A stretch of 64,000 nt of DNA from DASYLJ01 sp964432595 (GTDB lineage Bacteria > Desulfobacterota > Binatia > DP-6), in the NCBI GenBank assembly GCA_964432595.1, contig CAYSOF010000001.1:248001-312000 (forward strand), given 5' to 3'. A program made the position numbers and the translations under genes. Each line of letters opens with the position of its first letter. Position 1 is the first letter of the stretch. This document shows, one piece after another, positions 41,576 through 50,744 of the stretch. Below the pieces are notes generated by a model, which was given only the letters and a program-made list of their open reading frames with translations, did not search any database and was not told where the DNA came from.

Positions 41576-43084
41576 TCACCCCGCGCTGAGCGTCACCGCC
41601 GGCGACTGCAGCACCCGCTTCGCCTCGCGGATGCCCGTCGACATCGCGCCGTCGGCGTGGGCGTAGCGGTGGCGGTGCGTGTGCTCGCCGCAGAACAGCA
41701 CCCGGCCGTCGACGGGTGCGGCGAGCACGTCGAAATCACCGGGCGACGCGCCCAGCGCCGTCGCCGTGTACCCGCCTTCCGTGAAGCGGTCGCCTCCCCA
41801 ATTCGTCACGTGCCAGGCGCGGGGCGGCGGCACCGCGACGCCGAGGATCTCGCTCAGGCGAGCGAGGGTCACCTCGAGCGCCCCTCGCGCGCCGAGCGCG
41901 CGGATGCGCCTGGCGTCCGCGCCGCCGCTGAAGGCGACGAGCGCCGGCTCGCCGCTGATCCGGTCGACGTCGACCCAGAGCGGGAGCCGGAACTGCGGGC
42001 GGCTCGAGACGTTCAGGATGTGGGTGTGGGACGCGTCGGCCCAGAAGGCGTCGTCGAAGCGCATCGCGACCTTCTCGATGTGGCCGAAGCCGACGCGTTG
42101 GATCGCTGCGATCTTGTCGTGCGGCAATCGCGGGCTGAACCGAATGCCTCGACGCGACTTGAGCACGCCTAGCGGCACCGCGACGATCACGTGCGAGCCG
42201 CGGAAGCTCACCCGACGACGGACGCCGGGTACGACGGCATGAACGGTGACGCCATCGCGGGTCCGCTCGATCGCCTCCACTTCGTGTGACAGCCGGACGT
42301 CCTCGGGCCCCGCCATCGCCCGATACAGTCGCTCGTAGCCGCCGACCGGAAACACGCCCAGACCGCCGGTGTACAGCAGATCGCGATGCACGGCCCCGTC
42401 GAGCGAAAGCTTCGTCCAGGGAAAGTTCTCGGACAGCTCCGAGAGGCTCCGGATCACGAACGCGGCGTGTCTGCGGGCGTCGCCCACGAGGCCGTGGCGG
42501 TCGAGATAGCGCTGTGCGCCGTCGAAGATCGAGGCGGTCGGGCCGAGCTCGGCGGCGATCCCCGCCGCCTCGCCGAACATGAAGCTGGCGCCGTGCACCA
42601 GCGCCGCCAACTTCTCCGTCTGGTCCAGCTCCCGACCGAGACGCGCGTCCGACATCCGGTAGGTCAACGCGTCGAGCGTGTGATCGGCGTTGCGGCGCGC
42701 GACGGCGGCCTGGTCGGCGAACGTCGTCAGCGGGTTGCCGATCGGATCGTGGATCCACGAGCAGCCGAGATCGATCGGGACGCCGTCCAGGTCGACCGTA
42801 TGGGCGCGGCCGCCGATCCGGTCGCGTCCCTCGAGAAGCACGTGGTCGATGCCGGCGTTGCGAAGGGCGTTGGCGGCGGTGAGCCCCGCCCAGCCCGCGC
42901 CGACGATGATCACCCGCTCGGGGTCGCCGACCAGTCCGTCCGGGATCGACGTCGAGCCGTCGTCGTAGCTGGCCGTCGCTGCGGCGAGCGCGCCGCCCGC
43001 GAGCGGGCCGGCGAACGTCACTCCGGCTGCCGCCATGGCCGCCGCGCCGAGCAGCTCGCGACGGGTCGGTTGCCAGGTCGTCAT
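41576..43084 (-). CDS. Tat-exported flavin-containing amine oxidase
   Basis: A 502-residue FAD oxidoreductase of the monoamine/polyamine oxidase family. It starts with a twin-arginine signal (TRRELLGAAAMAAAGVTF), so it is exported folded with its flavin. FAD motifs: VIIVGAGWAGLTAANAL, GRDRIGGRAHTVDL and, near the end, VLFCGEHTHRHRYAHADGAMSTG. The preferred amine is unknown. It is divergent from a TetR gene across 38 bases containing a strong inverted repeat, so it is probably that regulator's target. Confidence 0.93.
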   Translation of the reverse strand: MTTWQPTRRELLGAAAMAAAGVTFAGPLAGGALAAATASYDDGSTSIPDGLVGDPERVIIVGAGWAGLTAANALRNAGIDHVLLEGRDRIGGRAHTVDLDGVPIDLGCSWIHDPIGNPLTTFADQAAVARRNADHTLDALTYRMSDARLGRELDQTEKLAALVHGASFMFGEAAGIAAELGPTASIFDGAQRYLDRHGLVGDARRHAAFVIRSLSELSENFPWTKLSLDGAVHRDLLYTGGLGVFPVGGYERLYRAMAGPEDVRLSHEVEAIERTRDGVTVHAVVPGVRRRVSFRGSHVIVAVPLGVLKSRRGIRFSPRLPHDKIAAIQRVGFGHIEKVAMRFDDAFWADASHTHILNVSSRPQFRLPLWVDVDRISGEPALVAFSGGADARRIRALGARGALEVTLARLSEILGVAVPPPRAWHVTNWGGDRFTEGGYTATALGASPGDFDVLAAPVDGRVLFCGEHTHRHRYAHADGAMSTGIREAKRVLQSPAVTLSAG

Positions 43085-43105
43085 GCGCGACGCCTAACAC
43101 GATCT

Positions 43106-43135
43106 ATGTTACAGCGTCTACTATGTCTGTAACAT
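43106..43135 (+). promoter_or_regulatory. Perfect 9-bp inverted repeat operator between amine oxidase and TetR genes
   Basis: ATGTTACAG (43106-43114) and CTGTAACAT (43127-43135) are separated by 12 bases. The repeat fills the short divergent intergenic region and covers the first codons of the TetR gene as called. Its AT-rich arms stand out from the surroundings. It is very probably the TetR operator. Confidence 0.7.
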
Positions 43136-43836
43136 CAGCGGGGGCCGGCGCCCTCCGGCTCGGATCGGTTCTGACCCGAGCGCTCGCCCGCTCGACCGAC
43201 GTCGGCAGCCATCCCACCAACGACCGGATCATGGACGCGACCCTCCAGGAATTGGCCCAGAGCGGCCTCGCCGAGCTGGTCGTCGAAGACGTCGCCCGCC
43301 GCGCCCGCGTGACCCGGATGACGGTGTACCGGCGCTTCGGCGACCGGCAGCGTCTCATCGAGGCGACGATGGCGCGCGAGTCGGCCCGCCTCCTCGCGGC
43401 GGTCGCCGCTGCCGACGATCCGGCGGCCGGCCCCGTCGACCGCATCGTGCGCACGCTGACGACGTCGCTCACGGTCGCGCGCAGGCATCCGCTGGTCGCG
43501 CACTGGCTCGCGACGAATCCCGGCGAGCTGCTCGACGCGGTGCTGGCCAACGACGCCGCGGTGCTGCGCGCCGGCGCCGCCTACTGCGCGGCGACGATCA
43601 GGGCCGCGAAGGGCCCCGACCCCGATCGCACCGGTGATCTCCTCGTGCGTCTCTTCGCCGCGCTGGTCTTGATGCCGCCGCCGTCCATCGACCTCGACGA
43701 TCCATGCGACGTCGAAGCGCTGGCTCGGGAGCTGATCGCGCCGATCCTCGTCGCGACGAAGAAGAAAGGCGGCAATGCCGACGATCCGTGCGCGCGACGT
43801 GAACGTCCGCCGCATCGTCGACGAAAGACCATTTGA
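43123..43836 (+). CDS. TetR family transcriptional regulator
   Basis: The 237 residues have the helix-turn-helix at about 33-77 (NDRIMDATLQELAQSGLAELVVEDVARRARVTRMTVYRRFGDRQ). The first 30 residues are extra compared with typical TetR proteins, and there is no ribosome-binding site before this ATG, so the true start may be downstream of the operator that covers it. It likely represses the divergent amine oxidase gene and itself. The C-terminal tail is Lys/Arg rich. Confidence 0.88.
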   Translation: MSVTSAGAGALRLGSVLTRALARSTDVGSHPTNDRIMDATLQELAQSGLAELVVEDVARRARVTRMTVYRRFGDRQRLIEATMARESARLLAAVAAADDPAAGPVDRIVRTLTTSLTVARRHPLVAHWLATNPGELLDAVLANDAAVLRAGAAYCAATIRAAKGPDPDRTGDLLVRLFAALVLMPPPSIDLDDPCDVEALARELIAPILVATKKKGGNADDPCARRERPPHRRRKTI

Positions 43837-43851
43837 CGGACGGGGCCGCAG

Positions 43852-45342
43852 CTACTCGCACCCGAACTTCTGGACGCGATCGTTGTTTCGGTCGACGACG
43901 AACACATGCCCGTTCCCGTCGGTCGCGATGCCGATCGGCGAGTCGAACTGACCGTCGCCATCGCCGCCGCTCCCCCACTCGCCGAGGTACGAACCGTTGG
44001 CGTCGAATCGCTGGATGCGATTCCCCAGGAAGTCCACCACGAAGATGTTTCCGTTGTCGGCGACGGCGATGTCGGCGAGACCCTGGAACTGCCCGGGCCC
44101 GGAGCCGGGCGATCCGAACTTGGTGAGGTACAACCCGCTGTTGTTGAAGATCTGCACGCGGGCGTTGCCGTTGTCTCCCACGTAGACGTTGCCGAGGCCG
44201 TCGACGGCGACGCCATACGGGAAGTCGAACTGTCCGTTGCCGCTGCCCTCCGTTCCCCAGCTCCCGGCGGAGAATCCGTCCACGTCGAACTTCTTCACCT
44301 GGTGGAAGCCGCCCTCGGGGACGAACGAGTTGCCGTCGGCGTCGACGTCGATGTGGGTGGCCGTGTTGATCACGCCGAAGCCTCCCCAATAGCGCAGCAG
44401 CGTGTCGCCGTCGTTGTCGAACCGCCGGACGATGCCACGACCGTCGAGGACGAGCACGTTGCCGCCCGCATCCACGGCGATGCCGCCGGGATTCTCCATT
44501 TTCCCCAAGGTCATGCCGGAGGCGTCCCAGGTCTTGATGAAGTTTCCGTCGTTGTCGAACTTCTGCACGCGGTCGTTGGCGGCGTCGGTGACGAAGACGT
44601 CGCCGTCGGCATCGACCGCGACGCCGATCGGGTCGTCGAACTGGCCGGTGGCGGTGCCGAAGCCGCCCCACGACGTGATGAACTGGCCGCACAACGTCGT
44701 GACCGTCGTGCTCGTGCTGCTGGTCGTCGTCGTGCTCGTGGTCGTGACGCAGGTCCCTTGGCCCGAGGGCTTCTTGTGCTTGTACTCGCGCGGCCCCTTG
44801 TTGGTGACGACGCCGTCGTTCGGCGCGAACTGCACGCTGTAGGTGTCGCCGCCCGCGATCTCGAGCAGCAGGCAGCCGTCCGTCCCCGGATCCGGCGGCA
44901 GCACCGTGATCGCGGCGGCCTTGCCGCCGCCACTCGTCGTGATCTGGAACACGCCCTTTCCCGACCTGCGGATGACGACGCCCTTGATCGGACCATTCTC
45001 CGACTTCGCGTCCTTGTACTTGAAACCCTTGATCGCATTGCCGCTCCAGAACGGCTTGCCCGTCGCCGCGCTCGTGCCCGCCGGCAGCGCGAACGTCTGG
45101 CTGCTCGGCGTGCCGCCGTTCGCGCGGATCGTCAGCGTGGCGCCCGCGACGGTCGGGTCGCCGACGAGCGTGTTGTCGCTCGCGCTCTCCTTCGCCTTGC
45201 CGACGATCTTCCGCTTGTCGGCCGTGCTCGGGTTCTTCACCTGCAGCGTGTCCCCGAGAATGGTCTGGTCGGCGGCATGCGAGACGGCGATGCCGAAGCC
45301 GATCGCAACGGCGGTGGCGAGAATCCGTCGGCTGAGACGCAT
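43852..45342 (-). CDS. Secreted NHL-repeat beta-propeller with N-terminal shared domain and Thr linker
   Basis: The 496 residues: signal peptide (ILATAVAIGFGIAVSHA); residues about 28-190 form a divergent copy of the domain found in two other proteins here (DTLQVKNPSTADKRKIV, VGDPTVAGATLTI, FKYKD, GKGVFQITT); a Thr-rich linker follows; then about six NHL blades (PIGVAVDADGDVFVTDAANDRVQKFD and similar). NHL propellers bind partners or ligands; no enzyme residues are apparent. It starts 3 bases after the small upstream gene. Confidence 0.9.
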   Translation of the reverse strand: MRLSRRILATAVAIGFGIAVSHAADQTILGDTLQVKNPSTADKRKIVGKAKESASDNTLVGDPTVAGATLTIRANGGTPSSQTFALPAGTSAATGKPFWSGNAIKGFKYKDAKSENGPIKGVVIRRSGKGVFQITTSGGGKAAAITVLPPDPGTDGCLLLEIAGGDTYSVQFAPNDGVVTNKGPREYKHKKPSGQGTCVTTTSTTTTSSTSTTVTTLCGQFITSWGGFGTATGQFDDPIGVAVDADGDVFVTDAANDRVQKFDNDGNFIKTWDASGMTLGKMENPGGIAVDAGGNVLVLDGRGIVRRFDNDGDTLLRYWGGFGVINTATHIDVDADGNSFVPEGGFHQVKKFDVDGFSAGSWGTEGSGNGQFDFPYGVAVDGLGNVYVGDNGNARVQIFNNSGLYLTKFGSPGSGPGQFQGLADIAVADNGNIFVVDFLGNRIQRFDANGSYLGEWGSGGDGDGQFDSPIGIATDGNGHVFVVDRNNDRVQKFGCE

Positions 45343-45345
45343 GGC

Positions 45346-45603
45346 TCATTCCTTTCTGGTTTGCGGGCGGTCGTCATGGGGCGTCGGCGAATCGTCCGCT
45401 CGTTCGGCCCACGCGAGCCGCGCTTCGAGAAAGCGGAGCAGCTCGGCGATGTCGTCGAAGGGCGCGGATTCGCCGCTGTCGATGTGCACGGCGCGGCCCT
45501 TCAGCGCGCCCGTGCCGGGTTCGGCGTCGCCCGCCAGCTGCAGGACGAATGCCCGTCGTGGGGGCAATCCGGCCGGTGCCGGTCCGGGCGCTCCGGGCTT
45601 CAT
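45346..45603 (-). CDS. Small protein (85 aa), upstream of and coupled to the NHL-propeller gene
   Basis: It reads RRAFVLQLAGDAEPG then GRAVHIDSGESAPFDDIAELLRFLEARL. This pattern recurs in short bacterial proteins often annotated as hypothetical; a Ser-Gly-Glu turn is followed by a helix. There is no signal peptide. The stop lies 3 bases before the NHL-propeller start, so the two are cotranscribed. The function is unknown. Confidence 0.68.
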   Translation of the reverse strand: MKPGAPGPAPAGLPPRRAFVLQLAGDAEPGTGALKGRAVHIDSGESAPFDDIAELLRFLEARLAWAERADDSPTPHDDRPQTRKE

Positions 45604-45700
45604 GCTGCCCCTCTAGCGACGCACTGCCCTGCGAGTCCTGGAAGTTCTCTGGAAATCGATGCGGGCGCGCGGCTAAGACTCTGTCCCGAGGTCGCCGCGC

Positions 45701-48451
45701 GTGCCGAGCCAGGTCCTCTCCTTCCCGCCCTTCGTGCTCGATCCGAGCTCGGGGCACCTGCTTCGCGACGGCGAGGCCCTCCACCTGCGTCCACGCACCT
45801 GGAAGGTCCTCTGCTACCTGGCCGAGCGACCGGGGCAGCTGGTCACGAAAGACGAGCTGCTGTCCTCGGTGTGGAGCGACGCCGTCGTATCCGAAGGAAC
45901 GCTCAGCAACTCGATTCGCGAGCTACGCGCCGCGCTCGACGACGACGCCCAATCCGCTCGCTACATCCAGACGGTTCATCGGCGTGGCTTCCGCTTCATC
46001 GCGAAAATCGCGAGCGCGCCGCCGCCGCGACGCATGGAGGCTCCGGCGCCGCGCGCGGTCGGTGCCGCGTCGAGTCCGCTCGTCGGTCGCCAGGCCGAGC
46101 TCGACGAGATGCTCGCCGTCGCCGCCGAAGCGGCGGACGGCTCTACGCGGGTGGTCCTCGTCAGCGGCGAGGCGGGCATCGGAAAATCGACGTTGGTCGA
46201 TCGGTTCGTCGCGTCGCTCGCGCACGGTCGCTCCGCGAACGCGATCCGCGTCGCCGTCGGACGTGCCGTCGGCTACCTCCAGGGCGCGCCGCCCTACCTC
46301 GTGGTTCTCTCCGCCCTCGAAGCCCTGGCCACGAGCGCCGACGGTCCCGTGGTGATCGCCGCCATGCGCGCGCACGTGCCCGACGTCTTGCGGCAGATGC
46401 CCTGGCTGTGCGCCGGCGATCCCGCCGGGATACCGGCGGCGGAGCCGGCCGAACGCGCGGATCTCACGTCGCGGCTCGCGACGCTCTTCGAGGCGCTGGG
46501 GTCGCACTTTCCGCTGGCGATCGTCTTCGAGGATCTGCACGACGCGGACGCGCCGACGGTGGACCTGGTGGCCTCGCTCCTGGACAGCCACCCGCTGCTG
46601 CGGCTCACCATCGTCGTGACGTATCGTCCCGGCGAAGCCGTGCTCGCGTCGAACGGTCTCTTCGATGCCGCGCAGGCCGTGTGCCGGCACCCGGGCGGAC
46701 GCGAGATCCGCCTGGAGCTGCTCGGCACGGAGGAGGTCACGGCCTACCTCCAACGCCGGGACGCGTCGTTCTGGACGGACGCGATGGCACGGGCCGTTCA
46801 TCGGCAGAGCGGCGGTAACCCGTTGTTCATGGTGACGGTCGCCGACACGGCGGAGCTGACCGGAACCGTCGGCACGGACGTCGACCGCAGCGTGCCCGAC
46901 AGTCTGCGCGGCCTGCTCGAGACGCAGCTGCGGACCCTCAAGTACGCCGAGCGCGACCTCCTCATGACCGCGGCGGCGGTCGGCGCCGAGTTCTCCTCGC
47001 TCGCGGTCGCCGCGGCGTCGGACATGCCCCTCGAGCACGTCGAGGAGATCTGCGAAACGCTCGCACGGCAGTCGCGCTTCATCCGGACCATCGGTGTCGT
47101 GGACTGGCCGTCGGGAGGCGTCGGGCAGGCGTACGCGTTCCGTCACCAGCTCTACCGCGGCGCGCTCTACGAGACGCTCGTCCCCGCGCGACGTCGTGCG
47201 ATGCATCAGCGGATCGGCGAGGCGATCGAGAAGGGGTATGCGGGCGCCACGCGCGAGGTCGCCGCGGAGTTGGCGGACCACTTCGCGCGCAGCAACGACC
47301 ACGAGCGCGCGATCGAGTACCTCCGCGAAGCGGCGCAGCTGGCGCGCGCGCGCTTCGCCCATCGGGAAGCCGTCGACCTGCTGGATCGCGCGCTCACGCT
47401 GCTCGAACGCCAGCCGGCGGGCGTCGAACGCGACCAGGTGGAGTTCGGCCTCGCGATGGATCGCGCCGCGTCCGCAGGCGCCCGGCACGGGTATGGCTCG
47501 GCGATCGCGCGTGTCGCCACCGAGAAGGTGGAGCTGCTCGCCGAGCGGCTGCCGCCGAGCCGGGAGCGGTTCGTCTCGTTGGGCGTCGTCTACGGCTATC
47601 ACCTCTTCCGCTCCGACGTCCCCGCCGCGACGCGCGTGGCGGAGCACCTGACGAGAGCGGCCAAGGAGCTCGACTGGCCGCTCGCGGCGCTCGGTGCGAT
47701 CTCCGCGACCGCCATCGTCGCGCACACGCGTGGCGACTACGAGCTGGCCGACCGGGGCGCCCGCGTCGTGCTCGCGGAGATGCCGGCGGATTTCCGCCTG
47801 CCCAATTTCCGGGACATCCTGTCCTTCACCCGCACGGCGATGGCCCAGAACCTCTGCTACCTCGACCGCCGCGCCGAAGCCGAGCGTGTCGGCAGCGACG
47901 CCATCGCCCGGGCCGATTGGCTCGAGGATCCGTACGAGATGGCGCACACCCGCATGTCGGCGTCGTACTGCGCGATGCTCTTCGGCGACGTCGAGACGAC
48001 GCGCCAGCTGGCAACCGACGCCGCGACGATCTCGGGTCGGTACGACATCGAGGTGATCGCGTCGATCACGGAGATCCTCGCCGCCTGGGCCGATTCCGGC
48101 GGCGCGCTCGCCGCACGCCGACAGCGCATCACCCGCGCCCTCGACGGGCTCGACAAGACGGGGCATCTGAACGGCAAGGGCGTGTTCCTGGGCCTACGCG
48201 CCGAGCTCGAGATCGAAGCCGGCGACCTCGCCGCGGCGGCCGAGTCGCTCGGCGCCGCGCGTGCCTTCTGCGAGTCGACGTCGTCGCACTGCCACCTGTC
48301 GGAGCTCTATCGGCGATCGGCGTGGGTCGAGGAACGACTCGGTCGCCGCGTCCGACGCGCCCGCGCGCTGCTCGAAGAAGCGCAGCGCATCGCGCGCCGT
48401 CAGGAGTGCGCGTTGGTGCTGCGGCGCTTGCGATCGAGCGGCGCCGCGTAG
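45701..48451 (+). CDS. Winged-helix (OmpR/CadC-type) regulator with AAA ATPase and TPR-like region
   Basis: GTG start; 916 residues. Residues 1-102 are an OmpR-type DNA-binding domain (RPRTWKVLCYLAERPGQLVTKDELLSSVW, SNSIRELRAALDDD, VHRRGFRFIA). A P-loop ATPase follows with Walker A GEAGIGKST (156-164) and FEDLHDAD as Walker B-like. From about residue 480 to the end are helical repeats likely to be TPRs. This is the AfsR/adenylate-cyclase-like class of signal-integrating activators. It is divergent from the small protein/NHL operon, a possible target. Confidence 0.9.
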   Translation: MPSQVLSFPPFVLDPSSGHLLRDGEALHLRPRTWKVLCYLAERPGQLVTKDELLSSVWSDAVVSEGTLSNSIRELRAALDDDAQSARYIQTVHRRGFRFIAKIASAPPPRRMEAPAPRAVGAASSPLVGRQAELDEMLAVAAEAADGSTRVVLVSGEAGIGKSTLVDRFVASLAHGRSANAIRVAVGRAVGYLQGAPPYLVVLSALEALATSADGPVVIAAMRAHVPDVLRQMPWLCAGDPAGIPAAEPAERADLTSRLATLFEALGSHFPLAIVFEDLHDADAPTVDLVASLLDSHPLLRLTIVVTYRPGEAVLASNGLFDAAQAVCRHPGGREIRLELLGTEEVTAYLQRRDASFWTDAMARAVHRQSGGNPLFMVTVADTAELTGTVGTDVDRSVPDSLRGLLETQLRTLKYAERDLLMTAAAVGAEFSSLAVAAASDMPLEHVEEICETLARQSRFIRTIGVVDWPSGGVGQAYAFRHQLYRGALYETLVPARRRAMHQRIGEAIEKGYAGATREVAAELADHFARSNDHERAIEYLREAAQLARARFAHREAVDLLDRALTLLERQPAGVERDQVEFGLAMDRAASAGARHGYGSAIARVATEKVELLAERLPPSRERFVSLGVVYGYHLFRSDVPAATRVAEHLTRAAKELDWPLAALGAISATAIVAHTRGDYELADRGARVVLAEMPADFRLPNFRDILSFTRTAMAQNLCYLDRRAEAERVGSDAIARADWLEDPYEMAHTRMSASYCAMLFGDVETTRQLATDAATISGRYDIEVIASITEILAAWADSGGALAARRQRITRALDGLDKTGHLNGKGVFLGLRAELEIEAGDLAAAAESLGAARAFCESTSSHCHLSELYRRSAWVEERLGRRVRRARALLEEAQRIARRQECALVLRRLRSSGAA

Positions 48452-48487
48452 TCCAGGCACTTTTTTTGGCGTCGCCCGCGCGCGGCG

Positions 48488-49624
48488 CTACAGCGGCCCG
48501 AACACCCGTGTCTGAAGCGCCACGGCGACCGAGTTGAACGCTTCGGAGAGCGCCGGCGTGGAGAACTCCGCGTTCATCGTCAGCACGATCTGACGGCGAC
48601 CGTCCTCGGTGCTCACGACGGCGTTGCGATACCCCGGGATGGCGCCCTGGTGACCGAAAACGCGTCCAGTCGGCGTGTCGATCACGACCACCCCCAGGCC
48701 GTAGCCGTAGCCCAGGCCCGTCGGGAACGACGTCGTCATCTCGGCCAGCAGCGCGGGCGACAGCAGCCGACCACGCAGCAACTCGCGGAAGAAACGCTGC
48801 ACGTCGCCGAGGTCCGACACCACCGCGCCCGCGGCCCAGGCGAACGACGGATTGTAGTCGGTGAAGCCGAGCAGTGGCGCCTGCGCCTGGCCGAGTAGAA
48901 AGCCATAGCCGGCCAGATACGGTCGGGGCAGCGTCGCGCGATCGACCGGAAAGGACGTCTCGCGCAGCCGGAGCGGCCGGAAGATGCGGCGCTTCATCTC
49001 CCGGGCGAGGTCGTTGCCGGTGACCACCTCGACGATCATGCCGGCCAGCACATAGCCGGTGTTCGAGTAGGACCACGCGGTGCCGGGAGGGAAGGCCTGC
49101 GGGCGATCGCCGACCAGCGCGACGAGCTCACGGGGAGCCCAGGCGCGGAATTGCTGATCGGGGTCGGTGTAGAGGCCCGCGTACGGCACCGCGACGTAGT
49201 CGGGCACGCCGCCGGTGTGCTGCAGCAGCTGGCGGACGGTCACCCCGCCGCCGTAGGACAGCGCGCCGGGTAGCCAGCGCTCGACGGTATCGTCGAGCGA
49301 CAGCCGGCCTTCGCCGACCAGCTGGAGCAGCACGGTGGCGACATACGCCTTCGTGACGCTGCCGACGCGATAGTGCAGCCCGGGCCGCATGCGCCGGCCG
49401 GTCTGCTGGTCGGCCACGCCGCTGGCGGCCTGGGTGACGCCCCGCTCGTCGACGATCCGGGCGGCGGCCCCCGGCGCGCCGGCAGCGACGATCAGGTCGA
49501 GCAGCTGGCGCAACTCGGCGCGGCCGATGCGGGACGCCGCGGTCCCCGTCGCCGGCGCAAGCAGCAACGCCACGGTCGCCATGGCCGCCAGCGTCGGGCG
49601 GAGAACGCGGAGAATGGAGCGCAT
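48488..49624 (-). CDS. Secreted serine hydrolase, beta-lactamase/class C fold
   Basis: The 378 residues: signal peptide (PTLAAMATVALLLAPATGTAA) and the three active-site motifs of the family, Ser89-x-x-Lys92 (GSVTKAY), YSN in AWSYSNTGY, and HQG in RVFGHQGAIPG. Members include D-aminopeptidases, esterases and EstB-like enzymes; true beta-lactamase activity is not implied. It converges on the large regulator gene with a 36-base gap that includes a T7 run. Confidence 0.92.
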   Translation of the reverse strand: MRSILRVLRPTLAAMATVALLLAPATGTAASRIGRAELRQLLDLIVAAGAPGAAARIVDERGVTQAASGVADQQTGRRMRPGLHYRVGSVTKAYVATVLLQLVGEGRLSLDDTVERWLPGALSYGGGVTVRQLLQHTGGVPDYVAVPYAGLYTDPDQQFRAWAPRELVALVGDRPQAFPPGTAWSYSNTGYVLAGMIVEVVTGNDLAREMKRRIFRPLRLRETSFPVDRATLPRPYLAGYGFLLGQAQAPLLGFTDYNPSFAWAAGAVVSDLGDVQRFFRELLRGRLLSPALLAEMTTSFPTGLGYGYGLGVVVIDTPTGRVFGHQGAIPGYRNAVVSTEDGRRQIVLTMNAEFSTPALSEAFNSVAVALQTRVFGPL

Positions 49625-49754
49625 GCCGGAGACCGATCTTGTCCCGAAGCGTCTCTTCCGAGCAACGATTTTCTCGGCGAGACGCCCGGCGCCGGTCGGC
49701 TGGACGGCGAGGATCGCGCATTGTATGCCCGCGCGGGCCGAGGGGAACGGGGAC

Positions 49755-50744
49755 ATGCTGAATGCCGTCGCCTGCGCGGGTTTGGACGAGTCCCTGGGCG
49801 AATCGCTGCGCACGGAAGACGTTCGCTTCTCGCCGTCGGGCCGCGTCCTTGCGGCCGCGGCCACCAACGGGGTCCTCGTCCTGTTCGCCGTCGACGCGTC
49901 GACCCGTCCGATCCGGATCGATCGCTGCGCCGAGCTGCGTTCGGCCAGCCTGGCGTCCCCGCACGGTGTCGACTTTCTGCGCGAAGACCTGATCGTCGTC
50001 GCCAATCGCGCCGGTTGGCTGACGTGCTACCGCGTGCCGAGCAGCGACGAGTGGCGCGACCGCATGGACGTCGAGCCGCTCCTCGAGATGGACTCGCCAT
50101 GGTTCGGACGGAAGGGCGCGACGCGCAACCTGGAGGGCCGCAACGTGCTCTGCGGTCCCGGCGCGGTGCGCGTGCGGGGAGCGGAGCTGTTCGTCGCTTG
50201 CAACAACGAGAACACGGTGACGGCGCATCGCTATCGCGTACGGTCCGGCGAGATCGAGATCGACGCCGGTGCGATCGTGGCGCAACCGGGGCTCGAGATT
50301 CCCGACGGCATCGCGCTGAGCCACGACGGACGCTGGCTGGCGGTGAGCAACCACAACGATCACAGCGTCGACATCACGTGCCTGGACGACGGACGTCGCT
50401 CGGGCAGCTTGCGCGACCCCGATCTGCGCTATCCGCACGGGTTGTGCTTCGATCACGAGGGACGCGCGCTGTACGTCGCCGACGCCGGCGAACGCGAGCT
50501 GCATGCCTTCGTCAGCCCAACCGGGAACTGGAAGCTTTCGGCGTCGAGCAGCGCGTACACGCTGCCGGCGGTGGAGCTGGAGGCGTTCCGCAAGACGAAG
50601 GGCTCGGTCGGCGAGGAGCGGTTCCGGAAGCTCGAGGGCGGTATCAAAGGCGTCGACCTCGACCGCACCGGCCGCCTCGTCGTGACCACCTGCCGCCATC
50701 AGACGCTGCGGTTCTTCGAGCGAACGGCCGCGCCCGCCGCATGA
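49755..50744 (+). CDS. Beta-propeller (YncE/SGL-like) protein coupled to a glycosyltransferase-like gene
   Basis: 329 residues from the ATG after GGGGA; other in-frame starts exist upstream. Blade-like strands repeat: VRFSPSGRVLAAAATNGVLVLFAV, IPDGIALSHDGRWLAVSNHNDHSVDI, YPHGLCFDHEGRALYVADAGE and GVDLDRTGRLVVTTC. There is no signal peptide, so it is probably cytoplasmic, which is unusual for this fold. The stop overlaps the next start (ATGA), implying the two products act together. Confidence 0.8.
   Translation: MLNAVACAGLDESLGESLRTEDVRFSPSGRVLAAAATNGVLVLFAVDASTRPIRIDRCAELRSASLASPHGVDFLREDLIVVANRAGWLTCYRVPSSDEWRDRMDVEPLLEMDSPWFGRKGATRNLEGRNVLCGPGAVRVRGAELFVACNNENTVTAHRYRVRSGEIEIDAGAIVAQPGLEIPDGIALSHDGRWLAVSNHNDHSVDITCLDDGRRSGSLRDPDLRYPHGLCFDHEGRALYVADAGERELHAFVSPTGNWKLSASSSAYTLPAVELEAFRKTKGSVGEERFRKLEGGIKGVDLDRTGRLVVTTCRHQTLRFFERTAAPAA

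Noticed and set aside
41736..43100. Alternative 454-codon minus frame within the amine oxidase gene
   Set aside because: Arg-rich shadow frame without motifs; the FAD and Tat motifs are in the other frame.
48452..48487. T7 run between two convergent genes as an intrinsic terminator
   Set aside because: The nearest GC-rich stem (GCGGCGC/GCGCCGC) ends 16 bases before the T-run, so the geometry of an intrinsic terminator is not met.
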